Made by a program: the position numbers and the translations under genes
Notes under the pieces: model-generated
Seen by the model: the letters and a program-made list of their open reading frames with translations, nothing else
Database searches by the model: none
What the model was told of the DNA's origin: nothing
Assembly: GCF_039542385.1 (NCBI RefSeq)
Contig: NZ_BAABIA010000005.1
Coordinates: forward strand, 62,001-126,000
Length of the DNA stretch: 64,000 nucleotides
DNA from: Prosthecobacter algae
Lineage (GTDB): Bacteria > Verrucomicrobiota > Verrucomicrobiia > Verrucomicrobiales > Verrucomicrobiaceae
Direction: 5' to 3'
Shown: piece by piece, positions 31,399-46,300 of the stretch
Layout: each line of letters begins with the position of its first letter
Numbering within the stretch: the first letter of the stretch is position 1

Positions 31399-34300
31399 TT
31401 AAGGAGCAGGTGAAAACAGCACCTGATTGGAAATCAGCGGCACTTTTTCATTCGAGCGTTTCACCATCAGGTAGTAACCGACGCCACGTAGCCCTTCGTC
31501 CGTCCTGACGATGAGACCCTGGTAGGCCGCCGTGCGTTTGACCAGCTTGCCCAGGAGAAGCTGCTGGACCATCACCGTGCCTCTGATGGCCCCGGTCTTG
31601 GCCGTGACAGTCAGTGTTGTCCCGTAAGGGTTCACATTGATTCCACCCGAGATTTGCTTCGGCACGACCACCGTGTTTTTCGCGGTCACATCCACCTTGT
31701 CCGTGCTGCCGGGGTACGGCAGGTTGGGGGTCATCAGCGGCCCGATGCCTTCGATGCCATCCTGAGAGAACAACAACGTGGCATTGTCTTTGTTATCAGC
31801 CTCTACCAGAGTCCGGGCAATGCCCAGAATCAGCGGGAACGGACCGACATCATCACTGTGGACCGGTTTGCGCGTCGGATCTTCGTAGGCACCGCCAGTC
31901 ACCGTCAGGGTGATGGGGCCGAAGCCTGCCAGATAGCTGGTGGCCTTTGGATTCGGCGGGCAACTCCAGGTCGGCGCCGTCCCAGGGCTGGCGGAGATGA
32001 TGTTATCGGCGTATTTGCCGTCATCCACCTTATTAAGGGTGATCTGGCCCACCAGCGATCCGCGAAGAGGCGCTTTGTAAAGAGCCTGATACATCACAAT
32101 CTCTCCATTCGGGCCCACAAACTGAGCCCCGGTGATGGTCTGGCCATCCGCAGTTCTGCCGACCATGCTAAGGCCACCCAACGCATTCACCGTGAAGGAA
32201 GCATAGCTGTCTCCCTGCGGAATAGTATCAGCCGACGCGTCCGGAGGCATGAGGGCAAAGGTGTAGTAACCGGAAACAGGGGGTTTTTCGACCGGTGAAT
32301 CAGACACAGCCAGCTCGTTTAGATACGGATTGGCAGGCAGGTTCTTGGACCACTTGTTGCGCCAGCCCGTGAAGGCGACCTCCAGGTCCACAAATTCGAT
32401 CTGACCGTCCACTTCCTGCTGGACCGTCGTGCTCAGGGAAGCCGAAGCCAGGCGATTCTGGTCAGGATTCAAAGCGAAAGTCAGCGTAAGCGGTGGCGGC
32501 ACAGGCTTGCCCGTGCGTGCAATCGTGATCGTGGCATTGGGTGACTGTGGGACACCCGTGTCAGGATCGAGATCAATATCGAGGATACCTTTGAAGGCGT
32601 GAATATTGCCCCCGAGCGTGACTCTGCCGGAGAAGGTTCCCAGGGCGGTGACCGTCATGTCGAAGCGACCGCCGAGTTCGCCATTGAGTTCATCCCGTGG
32701 AATCCAGCCTGCGAAGACACCCACTGCCCCTTCAGGAATGGCCTGGACGGTCAGAACTGGATTGATCGGATCGGTTTTGGAGGTGCCCAAAGCATTGATG
32801 GCCGAAACCTTGACCGCGAATGCGCCAGCCTTGGTAGGGCGACCGGTAATTTTGCCAGTCTTGGCATCCAGTTTCAGACCCGCAGGCAGACCTGCGGCCG
32901 CATAGCTAACAGGGGTTTTGGAACCGTCCACACCGAAGTCCACAGGGATCTGGTACTCGAAATCTGACCCAACCATGGCGAATGGGAATTCGATCTCTTC
33001 CAGGTCTGCGCCTTCCGTGTAAACCTTCAGGTGATGAGTACCTGCCATGCGAACAGCAGGATCTCCGACACCCGTGATCTCGCAGGCATAGGTGCCGCGG
33101 TCTGCCACTTCGACGTTGTTGATGGTCAGGGTCTTGGTCGTGACGCCAGTGAAGTCCAGCAGATCTTCTGCAGGGATGTCCACAAAGACACTGTTCACCA
33201 ATCTCTTCCATTTGTAACCGATGGTCACTCCCTTCGGTCCCATGGCAAGGACCGTCATGGTGGCCTTCGTTTTGGGTTTATTGGAAGCTGGCAGATTGAC
33301 GTCAGGATTGGAGGCCACCACCACCTGTCCAGTTCCAGGAACCGAGAGGGTAGGTTTGGTGACGTTCACGTTTTTGGCCTCGACGGTGAATTCCCCGGCG
33401 AGCGCTGGGGTGATGTTTTCGATCCGCAGGGTGGAAACCAGCACGGTGCCATCCAGCTCTTCCGTGACGGAGATCTTCGAGGTGACGCCGCCAACTACAG
33501 TGTCGCCCAGTTTGATAGCGCCTTTGTTGCGCTTCCACACCACGGTGCGGCCCGTCTGGGCACCGCCCACGCGGGTGATGAGTTCCAGATTTTCACCCTG
33601 AACCAGCGTGTAAGATTCAGGCTGAAGCTGGATGTTTGGCACACCTTCCACCACCGAGATGGAGGCGACAGCACTAGGAACAGTGCCGACCGAGTTGGTG
33701 ACTTCCACCCGCACTTCGTCACCGTTGTCATTATTGGTGATGCCCGCGATCCTCAAGGTGCTGGCCGTCTCGCCAGGGATGTTTGCAAACACACCACCTG
33801 CCTCGCGGCGCTGCCATTGGTAGGTCAGCGTCGGCGTGCCTGTGGCAATCACACGGAAGAAGGCGATATCGCCCGTGCTCACCTGCACCGAAGTAGGGGG
33901 AGATGTGATGACCACCGGATTGTTAACGGTGAGTGACACCAGGTTGCTCACAGGGCCGTTGCCAGCAAGATTGCTCGGGACGACGTTGTAGTTGCTGTCC
34001 TCATCACTTTCCAGCAAGCCCGTGATGGTCAGGGTGGAGAAGCCCGTCTGAGCATCCGAGGTCACGGAGAAACGACCGCCAGAGTTGATGTTCGTCGTAC
34101 CGCGTCTCCATTGGAAAGCGTAAGGAGGCGGGCCGCCGTTGATCAAATCAAGCTGCACGGTGAAGCTGACAGAGCCATTCGGATTGGCCGACTGAGGCAG
34201 AGGCTGCACCGCGATGACCGGAGGATCGTTGACGGTCAAAAGCACTGGGTTGCTGGTTGCCGTGAAGGCACCTTCACCATTCGTCACCACCACACGATAC

Positions 34301-37300
34301 AGACCTTGATCTGCCTCAAAGATGCCGGTCTTCGAGAAGGTGTTGGTGAGCTGACTGCTGCGGACAGGATCGCCGATGTTCTCAAACGCACCGCCATTAA
34401 TGCTTCTCTGCCACTGATAGACAAACTGAGGGCTGCCAGCGACGGTGACACTGAAGTTCGCGATGGTACCAAGACCAGGGTTGACGGCGATAGCCACAGG
34501 CTGGGCCGTGATTTCCACATCGTCGGTCAGGCCGGTGATGCGAATCACACCCTGGCTGAGCAAGGTGGAAGTATCCCACAGATACTGTCCAGGAAGCCTC
34601 ACGTAATCCGAGAGGTTTCCAGGACCGAAGGTGAGAGATCCTGTCAGATCCAGAATATCAAACGAAGTGTTGATTGCAGGGTTGTAGCCGGCAGCCAACT
34701 GCACTAGCAGGCGTCCGGTTTCCGTGATGTTCACGGAAGTGCCCGCAAGCTTGGTAAGATTGTTGGCACCGAGGGTGAATTCGACCACGGAATTGGCGCC
34801 CACGGTGAGAGGGCCACCGAGAGTCAGTTTTTCCTCAGGAGAGGTGACAGTCGGATCACCGATGCGCAGGGTGGCGCGGGTTTCAATCCCCGTGCCTGTG
34901 CCTACCAGTTCCACAGGTCCACCGATGCGGCCAATGCCACCCAGGACTGCGCCCGCATTGACACGGACAGTGCCAGAACCGGTGGCAGAGCCCGTAGTCA
35001 CATTGGTGTTCATCACCAACAGAGTGCCTTCATTGACGCTAACGCCACCATGGAAGGTGCTGTTGTTGCCACGCAAGGTGACGACGCCTGTGCCGGTCTT
35101 CACCAGGGAGAGAGAATCGGCTGGCAGCGGATTATTATTGCTGTCCAAACCAGCCGTGCCACGAGCTTCCGTGATGTTGCCATTGATGCTGACTCCATAG
35201 CCAGAGAGGATGTTGGAATCGAGATTCAGCTTCTGGATTTCAGCGATCTGCGCCTGATTATCACGGAGGGTGATGTCACCTGTGAAGGTGGCATTGCCGG
35301 TGGTCATGGAAGTGGCAGAGCCAAGGCTCATGCTGCCAGCACCCTGACGGGCATTGACATCAATGGCTTGGGAAATGGTCAGGCCGCTGACGGCAGTGCG
35401 GAGGGAGAGATCTCCATCGGCGACATCACGAGTCCAAAGGACTGGCGAATTGTTCAGATCACTGACTTGGCTGGCAATAAAGTAGGCTTCACCAGCATGC
35501 GTGCCGTTGGTGACACGGGCCTGAGTGCCATAAGTCAGTTCGGCCAACTGATCGAGCTCAGGTGCGCGGACAAGGTTCATCGTGCCGTCAAGCTGAAGGC
35601 CCGCGCTGTAAATGACTTGGTAAACTCCGTTCCAAGCGGGGTTTTCCAGTTCGTCTTTGACCAAGATCAGGGTGCCGACGTCGGCTTCCGTGAAAGTGCG
35701 ACCATCAATGGTGGTGTCGATTTCCACAAAAGCTCCAGGACCGCCAGCGTTGCTGAAAAGTCCGTTATGAGTGGCGTCGAAACGGCCTTTGTCACGGGTC
35801 AGACTAAAGCCTGTCGTGGCGCGATCCACCGTGAGCGTCTGGGCCCATAGCACAGGCGAAGTGTTCACCGTCTTCACCAAGCTAGCGAGGAAGTAAATCT
35901 CATTGGCTTTACTGCCTGTCTGGACACCCACCTTGGTGCCATAGACAAATTCGTTCAATGCATCCAGGGCGGGTGCACGGACAAGATTCATCGTGCCTGC
36001 AGGCTGCCCATTGGGGATGCTCACAAGGTAAACGCCGTTGCGCTCAGGATGGGCTAGCTCATCCTTCACCAGGACGAGGCTGTTAATATCACTGGTGGTG
36101 AAGGTGAAGCCGTCCACCACATTGGCCACATTCACAAAGGTGCCCGCGCCCAGCCCGGCATCAAAGGAGCCGCCGCCAGCCAGCACGCTGGTGCCGGAGG
36201 TCGCCCGCAGAACGGAGACCTGCGGATTGGTGAGGAAAGGGTTGCCATTTCTGTCACCCAGATCCACCCGGCCATGCCAGGCAGGATTGTTAATGCCGCT
36301 GGTATTGATGCCCAGCGCGGTGCTGCTGCCCAGCAGGAGATTACCTGTGCGAATGACCACGCGTGCACTGCCGTTGTCCTGCTCGCCCAGTCCACCGCCA
36401 AAGTTGTTGTTCGAGCTGTTGATGACCAGCGTGCCGTCAGTATTCAGGCGGAAGCCGCCCGAACCTGTAAGGGCACCCGTGACCGTGACCGTGCTGCCAT
36501 TTTCAGGAGAGACAATGGCCATGCCGTCCAGGTTCATCCCACCAGACAGGGTGGTGTCGCCAGTGAAGGTCAGTTTGGAATAGCCTGAAGCATCCGTCAG
36601 ATGGACAAATTTCAAACGTCGCTCGTCGAGTTCCTCATTGAAATCCTGGTAGCTGATGCCGGGAACTCCATCTGTCATGATCATGCTGGTGTAACGGCCG
36701 ACGTCGTTTGCCGAATTCACGACAATGATCGGCTGGCCCCAACTGCCGGTGGGCATGCCCGAGGCCGTGTTGGCCCGCACGTATTTGAGGTCCTTGCGCG
36801 TGGCATCATAGTAGGCCACAGCGGGTGTGCCTGCAGCCGTGGTAGGCTGGCCGTTGACGACGGTAAGGCTAGGATATTGACCAACGATGTCCTGGCCAGG
36901 CGATGCTGCATTGCCACTGTCCAGCAATTGAGGAGCTCCAAAGGCTGACTCGAAAGAAACGCCAACGATAGGCTGCGTCACGCCAGCGCCAAAGTTGCTG
37001 GTAAGCCCACCGACATGGGTGGCGTGAATATAATAGAGACCACGGGGAGCCGTTGGAGGATTATTTGTGTTCTTGTAGTAAGCGATGCCGGGGAACCCAT
37101 TGACGATTTCCAATGAGAGATGGCCACCGCCAGTGCCGATGTTCTCCAGGATTTCTGGCGTACTCCAGGCATCACCAGCAGAGTCATAGGAGAGGATGTA
37201 TTTCAGGTTGCCATTTTGCTGATCGTAGTAAGCGATGGCAGGGTTGCCCAGGTTCGAAAGCGTGGTGATGGTGGCCGTGCCATTGGTCGGGTTTTCCACA

Positions 37301-40300
37301 ATGATGTCACCACCGATGTTGGCGATCTTCATGGATGTGCCCTCGCCAACATTAAGACCTCCTGCACCATCCAGCCGCCGGGAAGGAACCCAGTCGTTGC
37401 CATTGACATCCACGGCACGAACGTAACGAAGATCGCTCTGGGCGACATCGTAGTAAGCAATGGCAGGAACCCCGTTCACAGGAGAACCGGTGTTTGCTGA
37501 TGCAAGGGAGGTGAACTGGCCGCGGTCATTGACTTTGCGAAGGAAGCTCACATCCTGCGTTCCATTCACATTGAGACGGCCCAGCATGTGCTGCGTGCCT
37601 CCACCGATATTGCTGAACAAACCGCCGACGACCAGCTTGCCATCCGTCTGCTGGGCAATGGCCCGGACTTCATAGTCGGGGTTGGGCGCGAAAGACGTGT
37701 CCACCGAGCCGTCTGGATTAAGATTGGCGAGGAAATTGACCGAAGTCTGGCCAACCCCAGAGAAGATACCGAGCACAGCGATCTTGCCACTAGCCAAGAG
37801 ACGCATGCTGCGGATTTCGGCATTCACTTCCACCCCATAGGTGAAGTCCACTTTGCCATCAGGCAGCAGACGGGCCAAACGGTTGCGCGTAAAAGTGGTG
37901 CCAGAGCCTGTGCCGACCAGGGTGCTGAAAAGGCCACCGACATAGATGTTGCCGTCCCCGGCCACCACGATGCCACGCACGACGTTGTTGGCATTCGGGT
38001 TAAAGGCCTGAAGGACGCCGGCCGAGTTGACTCGAGCCAACCGATTGCGGGACTGGCCACTGACGTTCAGAAAGCTACCGCCCAGAAGCACGCTGCCATC
38101 GGCTTCGAGAGCCAAGGCGAAAATTTCACCGTCCACGTTCGGGTTGAAGGCATCTGCGATGCCTGCGCTCGTAAGACGAGCCAGACGGTTGCGACCGCTA
38201 CCACCAATATTAGAGAACACGCCTCCTACCAGCAAGCTACCATCCGGCTGCAGAAGCAGGGTGCGCACGGTGTTGTCAGCATTTGGATTGTAACCAGCAT
38301 CCAGCGCTCCAGAACTGGAGAGGCGTGCGATGTTGTTACGATCGGTTTCGGTCTGCCCCGCACCGCTGCCTTTCACTTTGGTGAAAGCACCGGCAATGAT
38401 GATGCTGTCATCCGACTGAATGACAATCGCACGGACCTCACCACTCACCGTAACATTGAATCCAGTGTCCAGCACGCCTGTGCTGCTGAAACGTGCGAGA
38501 CGGGTCTGCGCCACACCATCAAATTCCGTGAAGGTGCCGCCCACGACTATCTTGCCATCGGACTGGATGCCGATGGCGCTGACAGGACTGGAATCCGCAA
38601 TGACGCTGGCAGCCCAGAAGACCCCGCTGCTGTCTGTGGAACGAATGTAGCAGAGAGTGCCATTGGTAGCGTCATAGTAGCTCACGGCTGGAGTGCCGTT
38701 GATCACCGAGAGGGATGGATATTTGCCCACATCGCCACGGGAGGCGAGAGTCACAGGCGGAAGCCACGTGTTCCCACGAGCGTCGGCCGCGCGGACATAT
38801 TTCAGATCCTGCGTACTCGCATCGTAATAAGCAATGGCAGGATTGCCATTCACCAGTGCCATGGAGGAGTGAGTCCCCAAGTCGCTGGCGGAAGTGTCCA
38901 CCGTGCCACGAGCTAGCCAGTTTGGGCCGCGGGAATTGACATTGCCCACGTTGATGTTTTTGCTCACATTACCGCCTTCAACAGCCAGCTCAATGGCGGC
39001 ATTTTTCGAGGTGTTGGTGTTGCTGGTACCCAGAGATACTGCGCCAGCGCCGAGTCCCAAGACATTCGGCACATTGGCCACCACCAGACGACCGTCGGAG
39101 ATCTCAATGCCGCCCGTGTGGGTGCTCTGACCACTGAGACGCAGGGTGCCCTGGCCAAATTTGATGAGCTTGCCCACCCCGGAAAGTGTGCCGGACAGCT
39201 CGCCTTCGATGTCAGCAGGACCATTGTTGACCCGCACGACTTGGCTGAAGCTTCCGAGGTCAATTGGATTGACGATGGTCACTTTGTGAGTGGCATCCGA
39301 CGCGCCCAAAATCAGGGAGGAGCCGTCCGTGACGAATCCATCATTACCAAATCGCAGACGGGCACCCGCACCGCCGAAATTCACCAACCGATTAGAACCG
39401 TAAGCAGCAAAACCGCCGCTTCCTTTGAACTCGATCTGATTCGCCGCCGTGCCGAGGTTACGGGTGAAATCTCCTGACCCCAGACCGATGACGCCATCCT
39501 TGACGATGATGTGGCTGGATGTTGCAAGGGGAGCCGAAGTGGAAATGCCACCAGGAAGGGCCGTGGCCGAATCCAGGCGCAGAACACCGCCATGAACAAA
39601 GGTGTTGCCCGTATAAATATTCGTACCAGACAGGACTGTGGTGCCTGTGCCGCTCTGGACGAAGTTGGTCGTGGAACGGAAAATGTAGGTTGCGTCAATA
39701 TGGGTGGTGAGCGCCGGCTTGCTGAGCACAATCTGATTCAGCAAGGTAACCGTGGCGACCACGAAGGTATCTGTCTGTAGGCCGGGACCAGTCACTTCCA
39801 TCCCTGGATGGATGCGGTTGAAGATTTGAAAGGCCCGTCCATTGGAGTTCAGGGTCGTCTGACCTGCTTCAATGCTGCCTGCACCGAGGGCGGGCAACCC
39901 AGCCCTTGGCAATTCCAAGCGCAGAACGTTATCTACAATGTTGGCTCCAATGGTGAAGTCTGAAGACGGATTGTAGTTATGGACGATAAAATCACTGCTG
40001 TCACCTGCGGCGGCCACGCCAGTGATGTTGCCGGGGCCAACGATGTTTTTGCTGCCACCGCGGACGTTGGAGGCAACCAGGATAGCCCCCGAGGTGAGTC
40101 TCATCGTACTATCTTCATCAATGGTGATCGTGCTGTCCGCATCGCTGTAATAACGCAGCGTATTAAGCTCACGATCGCGGCCAAACTCTACATTCACAGA
40201 ATCATCCTCTGGCTTGTTCGGATCTACAAGACCCACACGGCCAAAAAAGGTGCGCTTCTGCTCAAAGAGATAGGCTGTATCGGAAAAGTCTCCGGTGCTT

Positions 40301-43300
40301 TCCTTCGTCAGAGTGATGGTGAAAGTAATGGGATCCAGGGATTCAATCTGCGTATCGGCAGGAATACCGAGACCAAAAACGCTCATGCCCACCAGCAGTC
40401 TGTTAAAATTGACCGTCTGGACTGGAGAGACCAGCAGGACTTTGCTGCCAGTAGTTGCCGTGATGCCAGAGGTGAAGTTGACCTGCAAAGTGCCGCCTTC
40501 AGAAGCATCCACCGCAGTACCTGGCTCGACGGTGCCCCAATTGTTGGCATTCATGAAGAAGCTGCCAAGATCGTGCAGGAAGAGGGAGTCTGCCGAGACC
40601 ACACCAGCGCTGGTCAAAGAAATAGAAGCGAAGTTGTTCACTCCAGGCGTGCCGGTATCGGCCGTGTTCTGGTAAACTGCCCATGGCAGAATCTGCGCAC
40701 GATCAAAAAGATTGGTATTCAAGATGATGTTGGCGGCACCGGAATTGGTTTCCGGATTTTCCACAAAATGCACCGTGCCTCCCGAAGCACGAAGGACACG
40801 GGTCGTTTCCTCCCCACCCATGAGGGTCAGAGTGGTGGTGCGCGCCTGGGCCCCGATTCTCAGGTTGTTAGGATCAAACCCAGAAACGCTTGTGGCGATG
40901 ACTTTGGAGGCCCCTTCATCTACAAAGAGAGACCCCCCGAAAGTCTGGCCCGAATTGGTCTCAGCCGCGCCGCGCACTTCGAAGATACCCCCTGCGAGAC
41001 GCAGGCTAGCCAGACCATTTTGGCCCAAGTTGGAAATGTTGCCTGAACCAGGTGCTGGATTGAGATCCACCAATTGGACCCGTAGCTTACCTTCATCCAC
41101 CTTGATTTCGTTGAGGCTGCCACCGCCGCGCATTTCCAGTGTCCCTGAACCGGTTTTTTCCAATCGGTCAGAGGCCCCGATGGTTCCGGAAAGAGAGATA
41201 GAACCATTAAAAATAGAGGTGGTCTTTTCATGACCAATGTCAATGCGAGCAAAGTCAGTGATGGTGAAGTTGCGGTTGTTTGAATTGTTTTCACCGATGT
41301 ACTGAAGAGTACCACCATTGAAGACCAAATTAGCTGCGGTATTGGTCGAGGCACCCAAGCTGCCAGCGATGCCTCCGTCCGTCAGATTTTGCGCCCGGAG
41401 CACCCCGTCTGCAATGAAAGTGACCCCATTGTAAGTGTTGTTCCCGCTGAGGATCAACGTACCGCCACCCAGTTTCTGAACACCCACGGAAGGGGTGAGC
41501 GTAAACTCAGAGACAATGCCCTCAGGTTCCGCATTGAAAAAGTGGTTGGTATTGAGGGTGATGTCCGATTCATTGACGATGCTACCCACCAGAGCACCCG
41601 CTGGGATACCGGGGCCGGAGATCGGCATGTTAATGTAAATGTCGGAGGTGGAAAGAGCCCCAGTGATTGGGTTGACCACGCCATTGATGCGGTTCTGGGT
41701 TGTCGAGCTCTGAGTAGTGCCGAAACGTTTGATCTGATTGCCTGCCACCGTGAAGGTCAGCTCCACACGCGTGTCGCTGTTGGGTCCTTCATTGTTAAGA
41801 CGCACGGTGTTGCTATCCAAAATCGCAGCGATGACGGTGCTCCCAGGAATACCAGGGCCAGCGACAGTGGCGCCGACTTCCAGACCGGCCGTGGTCGTCA
41901 GACCGCTGATGATACGACGGTTGCCACTGGTGAGGCGACCGCGACGAACGACGGGATCGCGATTGAGAAGAGGCACACCAATCACAAGGTCCCCCTGCTC
42001 ATTATACTGATGGATCATGAAGTCGCGCAGGTTGCCCTCATTGAGAGTGGCAAGGCTGCCGCTACCGATGATGCTGGAATCATTCGCACCGACAGTCGGA
42101 GAAACCAGGATGGCCCCCGTCTGCAAGGTGCTGATGCCGCCAAACTCATTGCCACCACCCAAGGTGACAGCGATCGGGGCGCTAGAGGCAAATCGCAGTG
42201 TGTAGGTGGAGCTGCCTTCCTGCACATCCGTATTGCTCACCATGTTGGTGTTGGCATTTTCCTGCCAAGAGTTGGCGGAATAGACGCTGTTGACCTGCAC
42301 CAGGCCGTCCAAGCTGTTGGAACCATTGCGGGCCCAGCCGAGTTCTTGGCTACCATTGTCGTTGGTGCCACCCTGAAGCAATTGGGGGCCATAATCGCCG
42401 GGATCCAAAATGAGGTCACTGCCCGAAGACGTGACGCTCAGGTAATTCCGCACAACTATATCGGTGCCATTCACAAAAGCCACGATGTCATTGGCGCTGC
42501 TCTTGGTGGTGGTGGTGATGATCCGGTAGATCAGGGGCGTGGCGGGCGTGATTTCCGGGGGTACCGTGAGCTGAGAGGTGATGTTTCCAGCGACGCCTGA
42601 ATTATCGATTTCAACACGGAAAATGTCGTTGCCCAGAGCACCGGGATAGATGTCTGGATTGGCCATGAAGACCAGGGTGGATGGACCTGCACGCTGTGGC
42701 TGGTAGGACGCCACTGTGTGCACATCTCCACCAGCACCTCCTGTGGTCAAAATATCAATAGGAGGGCCAGCAGGTGTTTCTGAAAGCTTGAACCGGATGG
42801 CAGACGCGCTGACCACGTAATAGGTTTTGTTTGGAAGCAGCGGCGATGGCAGACTGCCTGTAGTTGTCAGCCGGACGGGGCTGCCATTGGCCAGATAATG
42901 CACCCCAACCGGCGTAGGCGTCAGCAAATCCGTGGAGACGTTGGCGGTAAAATTACGGCTAACCGTCCCACGAAGGGTCCAGCTTGCATTGACCACGGCA
43001 TCCCGGATGATGGCCCAACCGCCGAGAATATTGTTGATGTTGAGATTGTCCACCGTCGCGATGCGAGCGAGGTCAAAGTAGAGGGACGAACCCTCTGCTC
43101 TTGAAATTGTATTGAGACGGATCGTGCTGGTGCCGCTGTCCCGATAGATCTGGTTGGCTCCGGGCTGGATGCTCAAATTGTTAACCACCTCCTCGTGGCT
43201 GCCGCCTTGCAGTCTCAGAATGCCCCCACGGCGACCGCCACCGAGAACGAGTGTGGCAACATCCACAAGCTTAGAATTGTTGTTGATACCGTAATCCAGA

Positions 43301-46300
43301 ATCAAGGTCCCAGCCTGAACCGAGTATGTGCGACGATTGCTGTCCAGTTCCGCAAGGCTTGCATCCGGCTGGGTGGGCGTAATAGTTTCACCCCGCATGC
43401 GGATGATCCCTTCACCCAACTGGGTCAGGGACCGTGTGCCGATGACGTTGCCATTCAGGACAAGTTCCGAATTCGCACCAACCGTAAACGTGGTGTTGGC
43501 CTGGACGTCCAGATTGCCAGCCCAAGTCGCCGTTGTTTTTGCGGGCACGGATAGGGCACCACCCTGAAAAGTGAGCGTCTCATGGGTCATGTAGTCCACA
43601 TTGCGCAGTTCCAGACGACCGCCGATGATGTTGACTCCCGAAGTGGAAATGCCAGGACCTGAGGCAGTGTAGATGATGTTGCCGGTGGAATTGCTAGTCA
43701 GATTAAGCGCGGTTCCCCCAGGTGTCGGGGCAACTTTGAAAGTCGTGCCTGTGGCATTGACGACGTAGTAAGTCTCATAAGTAGTGATACCCCCAGGCAG
43801 CGTCGCGCCCGTCTGCGCGTTGGTGATAGTTGCGCGGTTTGGAAGACCGTAGCTAAAGACGACAGCAGTGCCGTTGATGAGATTGCCGCTGAAGGTATCG
43901 GACGCATCCAGACCGACCGTTGAGGCCACAGACTGAATGTTCGGAACAAAAACCACATTGGCCGGATAGATGGGGATCTCTTCGAAATCCTCGTTGAACG
44001 TTTTCAGAGCAGTCAGCTTGACGGCGGTTGTGCTGCCAGGAGATGTCGCCACCTGGAAAGTGGTGCCATTGGACGCGATGACGTAGTAGCGTCTGTTTGC
44101 CTGGAGCCCCACAGGAAGGATGGTCTCATAAAATTTCGGGAAGGTCACTTCCGTGCCATTCGGGATATCACCCGTCAGAGTATTCGCTGGATCAAGGCCC
44201 ACTGTGGTCGGAATACCGTTGCTGGTGCCGAGAGTGTCGTTGCCAAGAACGGCGAGAACGCCTTCCTGCTGAGTCACCGCGCCGCTGAAGTTCGCAGCCG
44301 TGCCGAGAGCCCAGGTTCCAGGGCCTGCCTTGAGCAAAGAAGTGGCTTCAGTGGCAGACTTGTCTGAAAGCTGAAGCTGGAATTCATTATCCCCTGTATT
44401 GACCCCGCTGAGGGTCAGAGTGCGTGAACCTGCACCGACGAGACCAACAGGCTGGCTGAGGTAACTTTCCTCAAACTGGGTGCCTGGGTAGAGAGTGAAG
44501 GCGGAACCCAAAATCACACGGGCGGCCTGGTTCAGACCGTTGGCCACCAAGGTGGCGGCATCGATGCCAGCACCCATCGAGAAAGAACGGTTGGTGAACT
44601 GCTGGCCACGGGGAGAAAACGAGAGGGCACCTCCATCAATGAAGATTTCAGAGGCGTTTCCACGGCTGCCTTTGCCAAGAGCCGACTGCCCACCGGCAAA
44701 GGTGATGGTCGTCACATCAATCACACCTTCGAGGATGCTTACATCGCCGGTAAAGTCGCTGTCATTGCTGGTGAGGGCCAGACGGCCGGGGCCCGTTTTG
44801 ACGAGGTTCAACTTGCTGCTGCCACCGTTATTGAGCCGACCGTTGTAGGTCTCATTGATGGGCAGTTGTACGGTCAGCGTCGAAGGATTGTCTTGCTCTG
44901 TCCCGGTGCCTGTAGGGCGGCTATGACCATTGCTGATGGTCGAACTGGCAGTCCCAGCGAGGCTGAGCAGCGTTTGGTTCGTTCCTTGGAAACGCAACTG
45001 AGCGTTGTCGGTCATGTTCACCTTGATGCCGGCCGTGCCCAAGGCACTTTCAGAGAGGAGATTCACCGTCGCCGAGTTGATGGTGATCGTGTCGGTGAAA
45101 GCAGAGGTGTTGTTGTAAGTGTTATTGCCGTACAAAGTGAGCTGACCGCTCAAGATGCGGATATCACTGCTAAAATTGTTATTGCCAAAGAACTCCACTC
45201 GGCCGCCTTCCATGAAAAGGCCGTTCACGTAGTTATTACCATAGATCAGGGCCTTACCGTCATAAGTACCTTCGGTCTTGATACCGCCGCCGTAGTAGTT
45301 TTCGGAATCTTCATCGCCCAGAACCAGGGAGTTGAATTCGCTGATTCCCACATTTGAGCGCACAGCCAACTCAACCACGCCCGTGGCATAAATCGGGTTG
45401 GTGATGGTGACGTTCACCACCTGGGTGATGTTGCCAGCAGTCTCAAGCCGGGGACTAGGATTGATGTGGCCAATTTCAAGACGGCCACCCGCATCACCAA
45501 AAGTGATGCCGCGATTGCCATCGGTAATCATGTAGTCGTTAAAGTCGGGCGAACGCACTCCGGCAGTCCCAGCGATAGAATCGCGGCCAAACTGCAACGT
45601 ACCGCCATTGATCTGAAGATGGGCGGCCTGGAAGGTCGATGGATCCGTGCCCAGGTTGGTATTGGCACGCAGACGAAGGATGCCGTTGTTGACCACCGTA
45701 GGACCCGTGTAGGTATTTTGAAAAGTCAGCGGCATGACCAGAGTCCCTGGCCCGGATTTAACGAGGCCCACGCTGCCGCCTTTGAACGCCACCGGATTGG
45801 CGTTCGAGGCCGCCAAAGCTGCCGTAGGCTTCTTGTTGAGGGTTATCGTCGTCACACCTGCCTGGGTGCGGTCCACCGCCGTGATGACGGTGCCTGGAGG
45901 CAGGTTGGCATGGGTGACTTCCATGCCGACCTGAAGCACCGTGGCCGTGTTGATCGGCACCGTCATGGTAAAGCTGTCTGCTGGCATCGTCACCACGTCA
46001 GGCGCTCCCTGGCCGCGGAATTCCAGGATGAAGTCGCGCACCGCCGTATTCAGGGTCAGCGCACTGGCCGTCGTGGAATTGGCAGTCGTGCCCGTGGTGA
46101 CAAAAAGCTCGGCAGGAGTGCCGATCGGAGAACCAACCGTGAGATACCCCGTGGAGCCGGAGCCAGTGATGGTATGGCTGCCGTGGTTGGCCAGCAAGCC
46201 TCCCGATTCGATGGAGAGAATGTTGGTGCCTAGAGTCACCGCACGGTTGGCGGCAGCCGCCCCATCCGCTGTGGTGGCCTGGATGTTCAGAGAGTTGATA

